Notes: generated by a model from the sequence alone, not told the origin. A DNA stretch of 64,000 bases from Paulinella micropora (GCA_019918135.1 WBZZ01000708.1:1-64000); one strand, 5' to 3'. Shown: positions 1 to 11,347, counted from the stretch's first letter. Translations and numbers: made by a program.

Positions 1-144
1 GTCTTTCCCGGGAAAACGCGCAGACCTTGTTTTGAAATTTAGTCCCATGCAAAAGCCGGAATATTCCTCTTCGCTGTCTTCATAAATCCTCGCCGGCTGC
101 ACCCCGGGGGAAAGATTATTTCTGTTAAAAAGTAAGCAAATTTT

Positions 145-2013
145 TTATTCTACTAGGACCACACAGTCACGCAAAGCTAACGCCACCTCTGAATTGCTAT
201 CGCCTGTGTCCGGCCCGGCGCTGTACAGGTCCCCCGCCAGCCGCTGCCACGGCGCCGCTGTCGCGGCCGTGGTCTGCCGGTCGTAGTACAGGTACAAGAG
301 AGACAGAGCCGCCCGGCGCGAGGCAACCCCCGGCACACGCCCTCCCTGCAGGTCCAGCAACAGCTGCTGCAAGCGCTCAAACCTGGCCGCCAGCGGCGGG
401 TCGTGCAACACACCGTCCACTTCGAACCAGTGCGGGTTAAAGCGGATATATATAATTGGCAGGTCGCGGAAGCTAGGGTTAGCACCAAGTGCCGTGCTGA
501 TCTTGAGCATGCGCCCGAGTTCGCACCGGTACCGCCGGTGCGCAAACTCGTCGTTGCACAACAGCACCAAGCAGCGGCGTTCCGCGGGTAGCGATTGGAA
601 CCCCAGCAGGTGGAAGTCGGGCCGCGAGCTCACGGCGCCTGCAAACTGCGGAGTGATTTTTGCATCGCAGTGGTTGTAGAAAATTGCATTCGCAAAGTCG
701 CGGTCGAAGGCCCAGCCCTTGGCCGCGAGGAACTCCGCCAACTGTTGCTCACTTCTAAAGCGCTGGGCAATGCCTTCTTCCGTGTGGCACCGCTGCACGT
801 GATCGTCGAGCACACGTTCCGTCTTGCAACGTGTCGTGCACTGGAGCAGGCCTTGCCCAGTCTGGAACTTGGCCGTGCTGAACGATGCAAAAGTGCATAC
901 GTGCTGCCACTTCTTGCTTTCCTCATGTCTCCTCTCGTGCATCCTGAGATTGCCAGATGTACTGAAGCGGCCCTCGCACTCTGTGCACGCAAACGGCTTC
1001 TCGCCAGTGTGCGCCCGCAAATGTGTCTTCAGAGTGCCAGATCTGCTGAAGCGGGCCTCGCACTCTGGGCAGGCAAACGGCTTCTCGCCAGAATGCGTGC
1101 GCAAATGTTTCTTCAGAGTGTCAGATCTGCTAAAGCGGGCCTTACACTCTGGGCAAGCAAACGGCTTTTCGCCCGTGTGCGTGCGCAAATGTGTCTTGCG
1201 ATGGCCAGATTCACTGAAGCGGGCCTCGCACTCTGGGCAGGCAAACGGCTTCTCGCCAGAGTGTGTGCGCAAATGTGTCTTGAGATGGCCAGATGTACTG
1301 AAGCGGGCCTCGCACTCTGGGCAGGCAAATGGCTTCTCGCCAGAATGCGTGCGCAAATGTTTCTTGAGAGTGCCAGATTGGCTGAAGCGGGCCTCGCACA
1401 CTGGGCAGGCAAATGGCTTCTCGCCAGAATGCGTGCGCAAATGTGTCTTGAGATGGCCAGATTGGCTGAAGCGGGCCTCGCACTCTGGGCAGGCAAATGG
1501 CTTCTCGCCAGAATGCGTGCGCAAATGTCTCTTGAGATGGCCAGATTCACTGAAGCAGGCCTCGCATTGGTCACATATAAATTTTCTCTTCACTGTAGGT
1601 GAACTCGGAGTGGTCTCTTGCTGTTCTTCGCTTTTCTTTGGTTTAGCCCTTTCGACTGAAACACTCGGCTGGGCAGGGTCTGCCGGCTTTGCATGTCGCG
1701 CGCATACTGTCGGCCATTCGCGGTCTCTGGCTACGGTCGCCACCGTCGCGAGGTTTTCGTGCTCGTAGCAATTTTCACAGGCCGGGCGGTCCGGCGACCA
1801 GTGGCATGCACGCCATTCCTTGAACACCAGCCGTTCGTCAGCTATGACCCGAAAGGCTGCTCCGTACTGCTGGAGCATCCGGACTCCCGCCTTTTTTTCC
1901 ACAAACGGCTCGGCAGTAGCCAGGCGCTGGAGCCACAACCGCGCCGCGGACGAAACTGGTGGGGCGCTGTGTGTGTCGAGCCGCCGGCGCTTCTGGCAGA
2001 CGCGGTTGTCCAT
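145..2013 (-). CDS. C2H2 zinc-finger protein with nuclease-like C-terminus
   Basis: 622 aa. Residues 20-110 form a domain shared with the proteins at 34368-35630 and 15028-15726, with an AEPFVE motif and a C-x2-C...C-x2-H pattern that could bind zinc. Eight consecutive C2H2 fingers joined by H(T/S)GEKPF linkers follow. The C-terminal third has RPDF, then CNDE, Y-x-CE and IIYIRFNPH, the order seen in a PD-(D/E)xK-like nuclease domain that I recall from algal and giant-virus proteins. A sequence-directed DNA-binding nuclease or regulator is inferred. The ATG was chosen because the paralogue starts at the same place; upstream codons cross a G/C tract. The stop overlaps AATAAA. It is divergent from the next gene. 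Confidence 0.8.
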   Translation of the reverse strand: MDNRVCQKRRRLDTHSAPPVSSAARLWLQRLATAEPFVEKKAGVRMLQQYGAAFRVIADERLVFKEWRACHWSPDRPACENCYEHENLATVATVARDREWPTVCARHAKPADPAQPSVSVERAKPKKSEEQQETTPSSPTVKRKFICDQCEACFSESGHLKRHLRTHSGEKPFACPECEARFSQSGHLKTHLRTHSGEKPFACPVCEARFSQSGTLKKHLRTHSGEKPFACPECEARFSTSGHLKTHLRTHSGEKPFACPECEARFSESGHRKTHLRTHTGEKPFACPECKARFSRSDTLKKHLRTHSGEKPFACPECEARFSRSGTLKTHLRAHTGEKPFACTECEGRFSTSGNLRMHERRHEESKKWQHVCTFASFSTAKFQTGQGLLQCTTRCKTERVLDDHVQRCHTEEGIAQRFRSEQQLAEFLAAKGWAFDRDFANAIFYNHCDAKITPQFAGAVSSRPDFHLLGFQSLPAERRCLVLLCNDEFAHRRYRCELGRMLKISTALGANPSFRDLPIIYIRFNPHWFEVDGVLHDPPLAARFERLQQLLLDLQGGRVPGVASRRAALSLLYLYYDRQTTAATAAPWQRLAGDLYSAGPDTGDSNSEVALALRDCVVLVE

Positions 2014-2104
2014 GCTCTGGGCCCACAGATCTAGAGGTTGGGGTGTGTGTTTCTGCCCCCCTGGGCAGCCGTTCTTAAGGCGCCGCTTGCACCTCAGCAA
2101 ATAA

Positions 2105-2180
2105 GGGGGGTGGGGGGCACCCCCCCCCTCGACAAATGGGGGGTGGGGGGGCAGCACTTTATCCCATCCCCCCCCCCAAA
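2105..2180. promoter_or_regulatory. G-run/C-run hairpins in a divergent promoter
   Basis: Two G-run/C-run inverted repeats lie between the start codons of the divergent genes at 145-2013 and 2207-3226. No TATA box is obvious. The position between two 5' ends suggests a shared promoter element; this is inference. Confidence 0.45.
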
Positions 2181-2206
2181 AAGAAAGGGAGAGCCCAAAA
2201 AAGAGG

Positions 2207-3226
2207 ATGGATCTGCGCCGTTTTCTAACTCTCGAAGCTCCCGAGCTGTTTACGCACGGGAGCGTGACACCGCTCGCGCGTCTTATTTGCGATAAAGGAG
2301 AAGCCGACAGGCTAGTGACGGTGCAGGAGGCATTTTTTAACCGAGAGCTTTGGCACGACAAGCTTGAATGCTCGCAGTGCCAAAGCCCCTGCAAGGTTCT
2401 AGTGAGCCAATCCGCCGAAGGACAGATGGGAACCAGCTTCTTTACACACTTAGAAAAAGACGCCCAAGCTCATGACTGGAAGGGGCTTGCACACCCATAC
2501 TGCTTGGCCTTTATCCAGGCCAAGCTGTCCAAGCTGTCTTTCTCGTGGTCCGCGTGTCGTCGTGCGCTGGCCTGTGCGCAAAGCCAGCATCGTAGCTTCG
2601 AAAAATGCAGTGTTCTGCTGCAGAAAACTTTGGGTGCGCTAGCTGCTGGCCGCTTCGGCCTGAAGCCTCAAGAGGCCCAAATGAGGCCCGACGTGACGGT
2701 GCTAAACGAACGTGGCGAAATTGTAGCGTTCATCGAAGTTACGCTTGGTACGCGCAAAATGGTGGAACATTGGATGTCTTTTTACAAATTTCCACACGTG
2801 ATATGTCTAGAGATCGACTTAAGTCAAACCCCGCGGAAAGACGCCAAGGGGCAGCTGCGGGCGCTGCCCGACGTCAGCTGCTGGCGTCTACGAGTAGAGT
2901 GCGCCGCCTGCGCCCAACAACGGCAAGCCACGGAGGAGGCCGCGAGAGTCCAGCAACAAGCGCGAGAAGCCGCACTACAGGCTAGGCTGCTGTTGCGCCA
3001 GCAACAGCACATAGCCGCCTTGGCAAAGCGCGACTCGGGTCTGGCATACGAAGGAATGGAGCGAAAACTAGGTTTCAGCCCCTCGGAAGAGCGTGTAAAA
3101 AAACCGCTGCTCAACGGAGAACTGCCCTCGTGGCTCACCGATGCAGAGGCTGTCGCAATGCCTGTTCTAACGTACACGCCAGGCTCTGCCGAGGGGCTCC
3201 CAGATCGTCCGCATTGGACGATCTAG
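2207..3226 (+). CDS. CoiA-like/restriction-type nuclease-like protein
   Basis: 339 aa. Residues 160-205 read RPDVTV...IVAFIEVTLG...K followed by FPHVICLEIDL, the D...E-x-T/K pattern of PD-(D/E)xK nucleases that act on DNA; the exact subfamily is uncertain. An N-terminal CxxC pair (ECSQCQSPC) and a cysteine pair at CAACAQQ could bind zinc. A Gln/Ala/Arg-rich helical stretch (residues 225-275) may be a coiled coil. The start is the first ATG after the G/C tract. Two partial copies of its 3' end lie at 31925-32247 and 32570-32785, so the gene or a relative has been copied within the genome. A perfect 8-bp hairpin is embedded at 2989-3008. Confidence 0.65.
   Translation: MDLRRFLTLEAPELFTHGSVTPLARLICDKGEADRLVTVQEAFFNRELWHDKLECSQCQSPCKVLVSQSAEGQMGTSFFTHLEKDAQAHDWKGLAHPYCLAFIQAKLSKLSFSWSACRRALACAQSQHRSFEKCSVLLQKTLGALAAGRFGLKPQEAQMRPDVTVLNERGEIVAFIEVTLGTRKMVEHWMSFYKFPHVICLEIDLSQTPRKDAKGQLRALPDVSCWRLRVECAACAQQRQATEEAARVQQQAREAALQARLLLRQQQHIAALAKRDSGLAYEGMERKLGFSPSEERVKKPLLNGELPSWLTDAEAVAMPVLTYTPGSAEGLPDRPHWTI
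2989..3008. repeat. Coding hairpin with conserved position
   Basis: GCTGTTGC and GCAACAGC arms around a 4-nt loop. The two partial gene copies at 32009-32033 and 32636-32660 have 10-bp hairpins at the corresponding site but with different stem sequences. Confidence 0.6.
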
Positions 3227-3401
3227 GCAAAGCCCGCTGGTGCGGAGGCTGGCGGGGGGCCGGGGCTTCGCTAGCAAAGGGCAAGAGAAGGCCATAAAAA
3301 CAGACATCTCCGGTGAAACGCTAAGAAGGCGCCTGCAAGTCTTTTACTAAAAAGGGATTACAGTATTTAGTTTTGTACAAGTTACAAAAAGAGTACCCAG
3401 G
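3227..3401. other. Intergenic flank of array A
   Basis: AT-richer spacer between the nuclease-like gene and array A. It holds a CATAAAAACAG stretch and an ACTAAAAAGGG stretch that could support 3' end formation, but no gene or clear signal. Confidence 0.3.
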
Positions 3402-4620
3402 CACTGATACGGTACATATAGGCAGTCGCATACCGGCCGGCCCGCCCTCAGCAACAGGGCGGGGTCACACACGGTCGGTCCGGCAGGGCAAAAAGGGCGG
3501 CAGAAGGGCAAATCCACGTGAAAATGGGGGGGATCTAGTCTATATACATAAGAATACGAATATTCCTAAAACTTCGATCTCCCCCCAGAGTGATACGGAG
3601 GAAAAAGGCAGTCGAACAAGAACCCCCCCAAAAAAGTGGTCTGCGGTGGCAAGATAAGCCCCCCCCCCACAAAATACAGGGCTGCGGTGGGAGCGAGGGG
3701 GGCACTGATACGGTACATATAGGCAGCAGAAGGGCAAATCCCCGTGAAAATGGGGGGGGGGGGATCGGCTAGTCTATATATAAGAATACGAATATTCCTA
3801 AAACTTCGATCTCCCCCAGAGTGATACGGAGGAAAAAGGCAGTCGAACAAGAACCCCCCAAAAAAGTGGTCTGCGGTGGCAAGATAAGCCCCCCCCCCCA
3901 CAAAATACAGGGCTGCGGTGGGAGCGAGGGGGCACTGATACGGTACATATAGGCAGCAGAAGGGCAAATCCCCGTGAAAATGGGGGGGGGGATCGGCTAG
4001 TCTATATATAAGAATACGAATATTCCTAAAACTTCGATCTCCCCCCAGAGTGATACGGAGGAAAAAGGCAGTCGAACAAGAACCCCCCAAAAAAGTGGTC
4101 TGCGGTGGCAAGATAAGCCCCCCCCCACAAAATACAGGGCTGCGGTGGGAGCGAGGGGGGCACTGATACGGTACATATAGGCAGCAGAAGGGCAAATCCC
4201 CGTGAAAATGGGGGGGGGGGATCGGCTAGTCTATATATAAGAATACGAATATTCCTAAAACTTCGATCTCCCCCCAGAGTGATACGGAGGAAAAAGGCAG
4301 TCGAACAAGAACCCCCCCAAAAAAGTGGTCTGCGGTGGCAAGATAAGCCCCCCCCACAAAATACAGGGCTGCGGTGGGAGCGAGGGGGCACTGATACGGT
4401 ACATATAGGCAGCAGAAGGGCAAATCCCCGTGAAAATGGGGGGGGGGATCGGCTAGTCTATATATAAGAATACGAATATTCCTAAAACTTCGATCTCCCC
4501 CCAGAGTGATACGGAGGAAAAAGGCAGTCGAACAAGAACCCCCCCCAAAAAAGTGGTCTGCGGTGGCAAGATAAGCCCCCCCACAAAATACAGGGCTGCG
4601 GTGGGAGAGAGGGGGGGCAC
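3402..4620. repeat. Tandem array A, five units of about 229 bp
   Basis: Units begin with CACTGATACGGTACATATAG at 3402, 3703, 3933, 4161 and 4389 and run out at about 4618. The spacing is 228-230 bp, except for a longer first unit of 301 bp. Each full unit carries CTATATATAAG, the AT-rich near-palindrome GAATACGAATATTC, a CCCC/GGGG hairpin and a G or C homopolymer that varies between copies. The array lies between the nuclease-like gene and the 3' end of primase-helicase 1. Reading frames inside it end in homopolymers, so it is probably not coding. A replication origin or a regulatory array is possible. Confidence 0.9.
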
Positions 4621-4790
4621 TTTGTGTGCATTTCCCGTGAAAATATGGGGCAAACAAAATCGGCTAGTTTCATACATTAATATTTAATGATTATATATGA
4701 CTAAACTGGGTTTTTCTTGGATAAAGCAAAAACATTGGCAGTCAGTCCCCTGTCCTCCTATGCGCGCCAAGTTTTTCCTTCTTCCTTGTC

Positions 4791-7700
4791 CTACCTTGGT
4801 GGCATCGGTAGCAGTGTGCAGTTATCGGCAATATGGTATGCATTCTGCCCTGCAAACTCCTCTGGTAAAAGCGCGTAGCAAGAATAGTCGACTTTATCAT
4901 TAGTTCTAAATTTACCGTCTGCTCGTTGTGAGTTTTTGATGATCTGGAGCTTGACAGGTAGAAGTACGCGGAGGACGGTGCCCAAAGCCCCCCAGACCTG
5001 TTTTGTGTTTAGCACCCCCTGTGAACCCTTTATGATTTCTGCAGTCTGCCGCTGTATTTGCCACTGTGCGTTTACACATTCCACCGTGTTATACAGCTCG
5101 CGCAACACACAGGTGATACCGGGCAGGTCCAATGTGCGCGAGTCCAGCACGTTCTCCTCAGGTGCGGAAGCGAGAGCAAGATCTAGATTCAGCACCCCCA
5201 GCAACTCATGCGTCGCACGCATCATAGGTAGCTTTATTTTGTGCTGATCGAGCAGAGCAACGTAGCTCTTGCCTGCCCTCCCGCATTCGAGGTCACCCAC
5301 TTGCGTGTGGGTGAAATTGCGCACAAGCTTTGCCAGGAGAATTCTGCGCTCAAAGTCAGCCGAGGAGGCCAGTGCAACGGTGTTTGGTTCGCACGGCAAG
5401 TTTGGATACGCGGCGGCGTGGGCTCTCACCCGCGTCTCTTCCTTGCGCGCGCGCGCTTGCACGTTAGCAGGCTGCCCCCGCAGCCACTCAGTGTAGCTCT
5501 CGGCCTCTTGCCTGGCGCGCTCTCTCTTCTCTGCAGCCTGTTCCATCTCGTCCGCGCGGGCGTCGTCTCCCTCGACAAGAGCGGCGATTGCCGCCTCCTC
5601 CTCCGCCTCGATTGAGGGGGGAGGCGGCAGCTGCTGAACCTCCCGCTGTACCGTGACCAGAGAGCAGAGGCGCGTGCGCGCCTCTTTTACCAGCTTGCGC
5701 TCGGTGCGTAGCACCGCGCGTTCTAACTTTAGGTGTTTTTGTTGGTCAGGGACGGGAGGGTCGCCCGGGCGGCTGAAATCTGGCTTGCGCCTCGGCAGCG
5801 GGATCTTTGACCAGTCTACATCCAGACTGTCTGTTCTCAAAAGAGCCAGGAAACGGCGCAACTCAGTAAGAGCGCTGTGCTTGGAGAGACTTTTCTCAAG
5901 CGTATTGTAAGCAGCAAGAAGAGCTACCCAGGGATAGGCAGGCAGCCAACGAGATATTCCGTCTGGGCCGGGAGGGCCGAGCTGCACCCCTGCGCAACCC
6001 ACGTCGACTTGGTGCGCTCGTTGGCAAGCGAGTGTCCATTCCTGCGAAGAGTTTTGAAAATCCTGGATGGACTGCAGCGAGAGAGGCGCGTATCGCTTTC
6101 CGCTGGGCGTGACCGGCTGGGAGACCCAGAGGTGCCATTGCCTTTTGCGCAGATACCTGGCCCGCCCTAGCATCTGCATATATTCTCTCACGCAGATCTG
6201 CTGGTTATCGAGGTAACAGAAGGCCGTATCAAAGTATTCGCGAGCAAAGTCTAGACCTACGGTTAGAATAGAGGTAAAGATCAACACGTCAATCTTCCCC
6301 CACTCGGCGGAGAGCTGCTCGGGGCTGCACAAGAAGTCGTCCGCCCTCTCGGAGCCGCGGTGGTACAAAAGGACGCGAATGTTGGGAAATTTCTGTTCCA
6401 GCTCTTGTTTGAGCAAGACTCCGCGTTTCTGTGTACCAACTGCAATGAGGACGCGTCTACGGCGGTAGGTTGCTCCCGGGCGATGTTCGTCGGCCTGCCC
6501 CTCCTCCCTTTCCCGTAGGATGAGGTCGAGTGTGCGGTTGATGCTTTGGGCGTTGCGATGAATGAACGCCTTGTACAAACCGTGCTCGGAGTGTTCGTTC
6601 ACACACACAGGCAAAGCCGCCGCTATCTCCGCGTCAGATGCTGCCGACATGTCTTGGCAGGCGCCACGTAGGGCCTCCGCTTGCGTGAGCGGGGACCGCA
6701 GGATGGCCGCTAGAACCTCCCGCGCTCTCGCAGTCAGGAAAGCGTCCAGAGCTAGCACAAGTCCTGCTTCCTTAATTAAGCGCTGAAAGACGATGATGTT
6801 CATCTGTGCTGTCGCCGAGTCCATTAACCCTGAAGTCACGCAGCTCAGCGTGCTCTCAACCTCGTCTAGGATCACAAGGTCAAATGGCTGGGCGTTGGCC
6901 AGCTTGTGGATCGATTCGTACTGATAAACTACGCAGTCGGGATCTATAGCTGGCTCGCCAGCTCGCGTGGGTCGCTTGCGTTTCCTGGCTTCGACGTCTG
7001 TGTAGATTTCAAAGGTGATACCGCAGGCAGCTAGTTCCTCCCGTAAACGCCGGTAGACTTGGAAGTCGAACGTCCGGCGCGGGCCAATCACAACGATGCG
7101 AATGGGTGCTTCGGCGGCCGCCCCCCTGTCCTGCCTGCGCTTTGCGATCAGTGCGCGAAGAGCCTGCTGCAGCGTCTGGTTCATGTCACACGCGGAATGG
7201 CCTGCGGCAACCCGTAAGATGTCGGTGAACATCCGAGTCTTCCCCGTCCCCATCCCGCTAGCGATGCAGACTGCGCGCATGTGCTCACCGAGCTCGGGGT
7301 GCGCACAGTAGCGTTTGTTGTACTTTTGTATTTGGAGACTCCCCCCCGGTCTGTCTGGGTCGTCGAGTTGGAAGTCGGCTCCGGGGAGGCGACCGTTGTG
7401 AACGTCCAGCAGCAGTAAAAAACGAGGTGTCTGGGTCTGTGCGCAAAGCTTGGCGCACTGCGCCTGGGCGGAGGAGTCAGCCCGCTGCTGCGGGCCGGAG
7501 GAAGAGGGCAGAGGGGCACTCGAAGCAGCAGGCTGCGCTCCCGAGTCAGAGTCCTCTGACTCGGACTCTGTGTCCTCGTCCTCGTCCGAGTCTGTGCTCG
7601 AGCTTAGTGCCAGACGTCTGCGCCTGGTTGCTCTGCTAGGACGCGAGGTTTTGCGCTCCCCTGTGACGCGGCGGCGGCGGGCCGCCGTTCTGTTGCACCT

Positions 7701-9723
7701 GGGGCACGCATCGATCCACGCACGGGATGCTTGGTCGACCACAATGCGCAAAGTGCGTTTACGGCAGGTCGCGCAAGGCACTGTAAATTCATCCTGGCGG
7801 TGCAGGTGTTGCTGTGGTCTGGCATGAGAGGTTTCGCAGCGGCCCTCGGGTGCAGCAGGCCCCCGGGATTCTGACTCCGAGGCTGCTTCTGCTTCTTCTT
7901 CCTCTTCCTCTGTGCTGGCGGATTCGGAGCCAGAGCCGGGGGGCGCGTCTTCTCCTCTTCCGCGCGCTGTTCTTGTGTTTGAAATCTGTGTGTGTTCCAG
8001 CGCTTGCCAGCACCGAGCAGGCCACCGTTGCTCGCGCAGATGTTGTTGAATACGCGTGTACAGGCGCGAACGCAGGTGCGGCAGGAGCTTGCTTTCTATC
8101 TCCTCTAACTCCTCCCCTGTGAGTTCTCTGGCCCCGCAGAGGTCTTCGGGAGCCCCGTCGAAGTGGGCTTCGCCCTCGGCTTCGGGCTGGGCAGGGTGTA
8201 GCAGGTTGCCAAGGTACACCGTTTTTTTGTGCTGCTGGTCTGTCTGACAGGAGCCCGCGAGGCAGTGGTAGTAAAGGGCTCCGCCCGCGGCGACAAAAAC
8301 TTGGCCGCGGTTATGATCGTGAAAAATAGGCTCACTGTTTCCGTTCATACCCGCTGCCGCCGAGGTGGCGGCAGGAGCGTGTTCTTCTCCGTGTTGCTGC
8401 TGCTGATTGCGGGCTCTTCGCCGGGCCTCTTGCACGAGACAGAGCCTGCGCTTGCCACGCGTCGGTGTGGCCAGGAACGAGCAGCGAGTTTTGCCTGTGC
8501 TGTCCGTGGAGTGGTGGAAGGTGACCTTGCTGGAGAGATCCCCGTGCACACGGAGTAGCAGAGTAATTTTGGGGATAATGAGGGCAGCTAGGCTGCGCAC
8601 GAGCGCGGGTGGCGGGTCGACCCAGTTGGCGGCCAGTCCCCCGCAGCTACAGCCTGCGTGCGGGCAGGTACTGGGTTTTTCCTCGGGGGGCATCCTGCCC
8701 TCGGGGGGCATGCTGCCCTCGGGGGGCATGCTGCCCTCGGGGGGCATGCTGCCCCCCGTGCCCCCCTGCCCTGTTGTTGCAGCCCGCCGGAGGGCAGGGG
8801 GGCACGGGGGGCATGCTGCCCCCCGAGGGCTGCGCGGCAGCGGGATGCGCAGCCAGCCCTCGGGTTGCGGGGCGTGGCTTGGGCAGTGTTCAATGAAGGT
8901 CTGGTAGCTGGGAAAGGCAAGCTGCCGCCCCTGTTCGACGTCTGCGAGTTTTTGTGAGCCGGGCACGCGCCAGGCTCTGTTTTTGGTGTAGACACCCCTG
9001 TCGAGTATGCAGCCACTCTTGTTCTTGGGGTGGTCAAAGCGTGCGTCCTTGCTGTCATAGAAAAGTAGCGAGGAGCTGGGAGAGCCCGGGAGCACCGTGC
9101 CGAGAACGAACGTGTTGGCGTCTTGAATGTTTGCAAACCAGAGGTGAGGCATGGAAACATGGAACGAGTTTTTAAACCAGCCCCCGTCGACCTCTCGACT
9201 AAAGTCGTGGATGCACAGAGGCCAGTCGGGCTGGGCTTGGCCCGGGCCAGCAGCTAGCAGCACGGCCTGACGCAAGGCCTCGAGCCTGGCATGGGCCCAG
9301 CCCGACGGGGCCAGACCGAGAGTACCATTCAATGTCAGCGAAAAAGCACAGAGGTCCGCGAAGTAAGACAAAGACTGTTCGTTCCTCGGGGAACAACTGC
9401 GTATATACCTGGTTGTAGAAATCTTGGGCCGAAGCCTCGGAGCCAAACAAATGGCGCTCCACGGAGCCCTTCTTCAGAAACTTGTAGAAGAACGTGTGAC
9501 CTTGCTGCTCTCCTGCTGCAAAGCTGGCCTCCTGTGGCGCGCTGCCTTCGCCGCCGGACTCAAAAAGAATGCGCCGACGGTCTGCTAAGTCCAACTTTAC
9601 TTTTTTGGGCTGAGGCCCAGCCCGGAGCTGCAGCCCCTGTGTCTCCCGCAGCCCCATCCCTGCCGGTCGGCGCGCCAGCGCCTGTCTGTTGTTCAGACAA
9701 GCGCGTTTGGGTGCGGGGAGCAT
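4791..9723 (-). CDS. Primase-helicase 1 (PrimPol-like AEP + UL9-like helicase)
   Basis: About 1,630 codons, paralogous over its whole length to the gene at 38542-43875. The N-terminus has the archaeo-eukaryotic primase motifs: FADIEWY (metal-binding D-x-E), KNSFHV (S-x-H) and DRGVYTKNRAWRLPGSQK, as in PrimPol. A UL52-type zinc motif follows (HDHNRGQ...YYHCLAGSC), then long Ser/acidic and MPPEG-repeat linkers and a C4 motif (CATCRKR...CPRC). The helicase half has Walker A GMGTGKT, Walker B VILDEVEST and motif VI MLGRARYLRKRQW, matching the herpesvirus origin-binding helicase family. It probably primes and unwinds DNA at viral origins. The copy seems to carry about one break near its N-terminal part. 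An inserted palindrome cluster lies at 8683-8827. Confidence 0.85.
8683..8827. repeat. Palindromic GC element cluster inside primase-helicase 1
   Basis: Four successive GGGGGGCAT(C/G)CTGCC units followed by an inverted counterpart. Translated on the minus strand it gives repeated GSMPPE peptides and an ACPPCPPA stretch. It belongs to the dispersed palindrome family and is absent from the matching place in the paralogue. Confidence 0.8.
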
Positions 9724-10027
9724 CAAGCAGAGAAAGAGAGCTTAGGCTGTGCCTAAGCACCCGCGCCGCGTCAAGAACCTCTCCTGCAGTGGACTTATAG
9801 TATTAGAGATAATATCAAGCGGGGATAGTCCCAATGAGGCGGGGGGGGGGGAGGGGGGGAGGGAGAAGGAGGAGAAAGAGGGGGGGGGGGGAGGGGGGCG
9901 CCCCCCCCCCCCCATTGGGCAGTCTTTGGGGCGGGACGCCGTGCAAATTTGTACTGTTTTTATTATTATTTTTTCGGCGCAGCCAGCAGGGGAGGGGGGG
10001 GGCAAAAAGGAGAGAGAGAGACAGCAA
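9724..10027. promoter_or_regulatory. Divergent promoter with G/C tract
   Basis: Between the 5' ends of primase-helicase 1 and the MYND gene. A G-rich block with short A interruptions ends in a run of about 14 C at 9840-9914, able to fold back on the G runs. A GAGAGAGAGAG stretch lies just before the plus-strand ATG. No other gene is seen. Confidence 0.45.
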
Positions 10028-11346
10028 ATGAGCAAGGGCAAGACATTGTCCAAGGCGGGCTTGAAGCGGCAACAAGATGACTTGTTGGATTTTATGACGG
10101 AATACGTGCAATCGCACCCGGATTTCGTGGACGCGCTGGCCCGTGAGTCGTGCCGGCGCTGGCAACAGTCGCGCGAGCGCGGGGCGTGGGTGTGGACGCG
10201 CAATGTACAGCCACCTCGGAGAGGTGAGCGGCAGCCGGTGCTGTTTATGGAGGTAGCGGGGCTGGCCAAGGCGTGCCTCGATGGCGAAGGCGACGAAGCA
10301 CTGCATTTGGCTACGGAGTTGGATCCGAGGAAGGGGCTGTTTTGCCTTGTGCTGATGGCGTCAGATAACTAGGGCGTGTGCCCCCCATCCAGCAAGCGTT
10401 TGCGTGTGCAGGGCAGGTGCAAGCAGAGCGCAAGCAGAGCAAGTCCGAGGCGGGAGCGTGCAGCTTCACGCTGCTGGAGCCTGACGTGGGGGCCGTCGTG
10501 ACGGCGCCGGGTTGCGCGGGTTGCGGAGGCGAAGCGCGCGCCCCTCCCCCAGCGTCTGCGACTGCGGGGGCGGGCAAGGCCCGGGGGCGCGAAGCTAGTT
10601 GGGCGCCCCTGGCCCGTCAGCAGCTGTGCTGCTGGGCTCGGCACCTGCTAGGGCACCGTTCGCTCGTGGCGTTTCTTTTCCAGGAGTCCCGTCGGGCCTG
10701 GTTGGACAAGGGAATGCGCGGCGCGTGGTTTGTGCAGCGGCGGTGTGCGCTCCGCGGGGCGGGTCCAGTGTCGACATGCCCGGCAGACCCCGCGGAGCTG
10801 GCATTCTTAGACGAGACGAGGCTGAAGCAAATGGAGTACCCACAGGTACTGCGCGCGGTGCGGCAGTACAAACCCGAGAGTGCGGTCGTGCTGCTGCTCG
10901 GTGTCCAAGATCCGCCGGGTGCGGGTGACGTGAACGCCGCGGGTGACAATGCGGTGCTGTTTACGCAGACGACGCAGTTTCTGTCCCCCACGGACATCCC
11001 CGTGGGGGGGAGTGAGCAGAGCCGCTGGGACTCAGAGAGTGGTTGCTGCAGCGTGCAGCTGCAGCGGCCGCGCGGCCCAATCTGCGCGGAGTACCGCCTG
11101 CATGCCCAGGGCCTAGAGAGCGAAACCCCCGCAGCAGCGGTGTGTGCTGTGGGGGGTTGTGCTGGCGTGGGGCACAAATGCGCGCGCTGCTTCGTGAAGG
11201 TCTATTGTGGAGTTGAGCACCAGCGAAGCGACTGGCCGGTTCACAAGCACGAGTGTCGCCTTCTAGCCGCAAGCCGTGGCGCTCCCGCGCCGTTGGGGCA
11301 GCACTCTGTAGCAGCCAGACGTCGGGCTGCTGCGAGCCCTGCTTGA
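10028..11346 (+). CDS. MYND-finger protein with a duplicated N-terminal domain
   Basis: Two copies of a roughly 95-aa domain come first. They share an E-S-x-R-x-W...RGAW pattern and a hydrophobic end (FCLVLMAS / VVLLLGVQ). A MYND zinc finger lies near the C-terminus: CAVGGC, KCARC, VYCG, H-Q-x2-DW and HKHEC, with His in place of one usual Cys. MYND fingers bind proline-containing partner peptides and are common in giant viruses. The two domain copies lie in different frames and the second has no ATG ahead of it. They may be two adjacent genes or one gene with about one break. A 10-bp hairpin (CCCCCACGG...CCGTGGGGG) lies in the coding part at about 10985-11009. Confidence 0.65.
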
Positions 11347-11347
11347 T

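Noticed and set aside
595-1768. Long plus-strand frames opposite the eight-finger gene
   Set aside because: They are antisense shadows of the tandem finger repeats; the minus strand has the zinc-finger and nuclease motifs.
3402-4620. CRISPR-like array
   Set aside because: Units of about 229 bp repeat end to end without unique spacers, and the gene context is eukaryotic-viral.
3566-4657. Cysteine/proline-rich frames across array A
   Set aside because: They recur once per repeat unit, and their length depends on variable G or C homopolymers.
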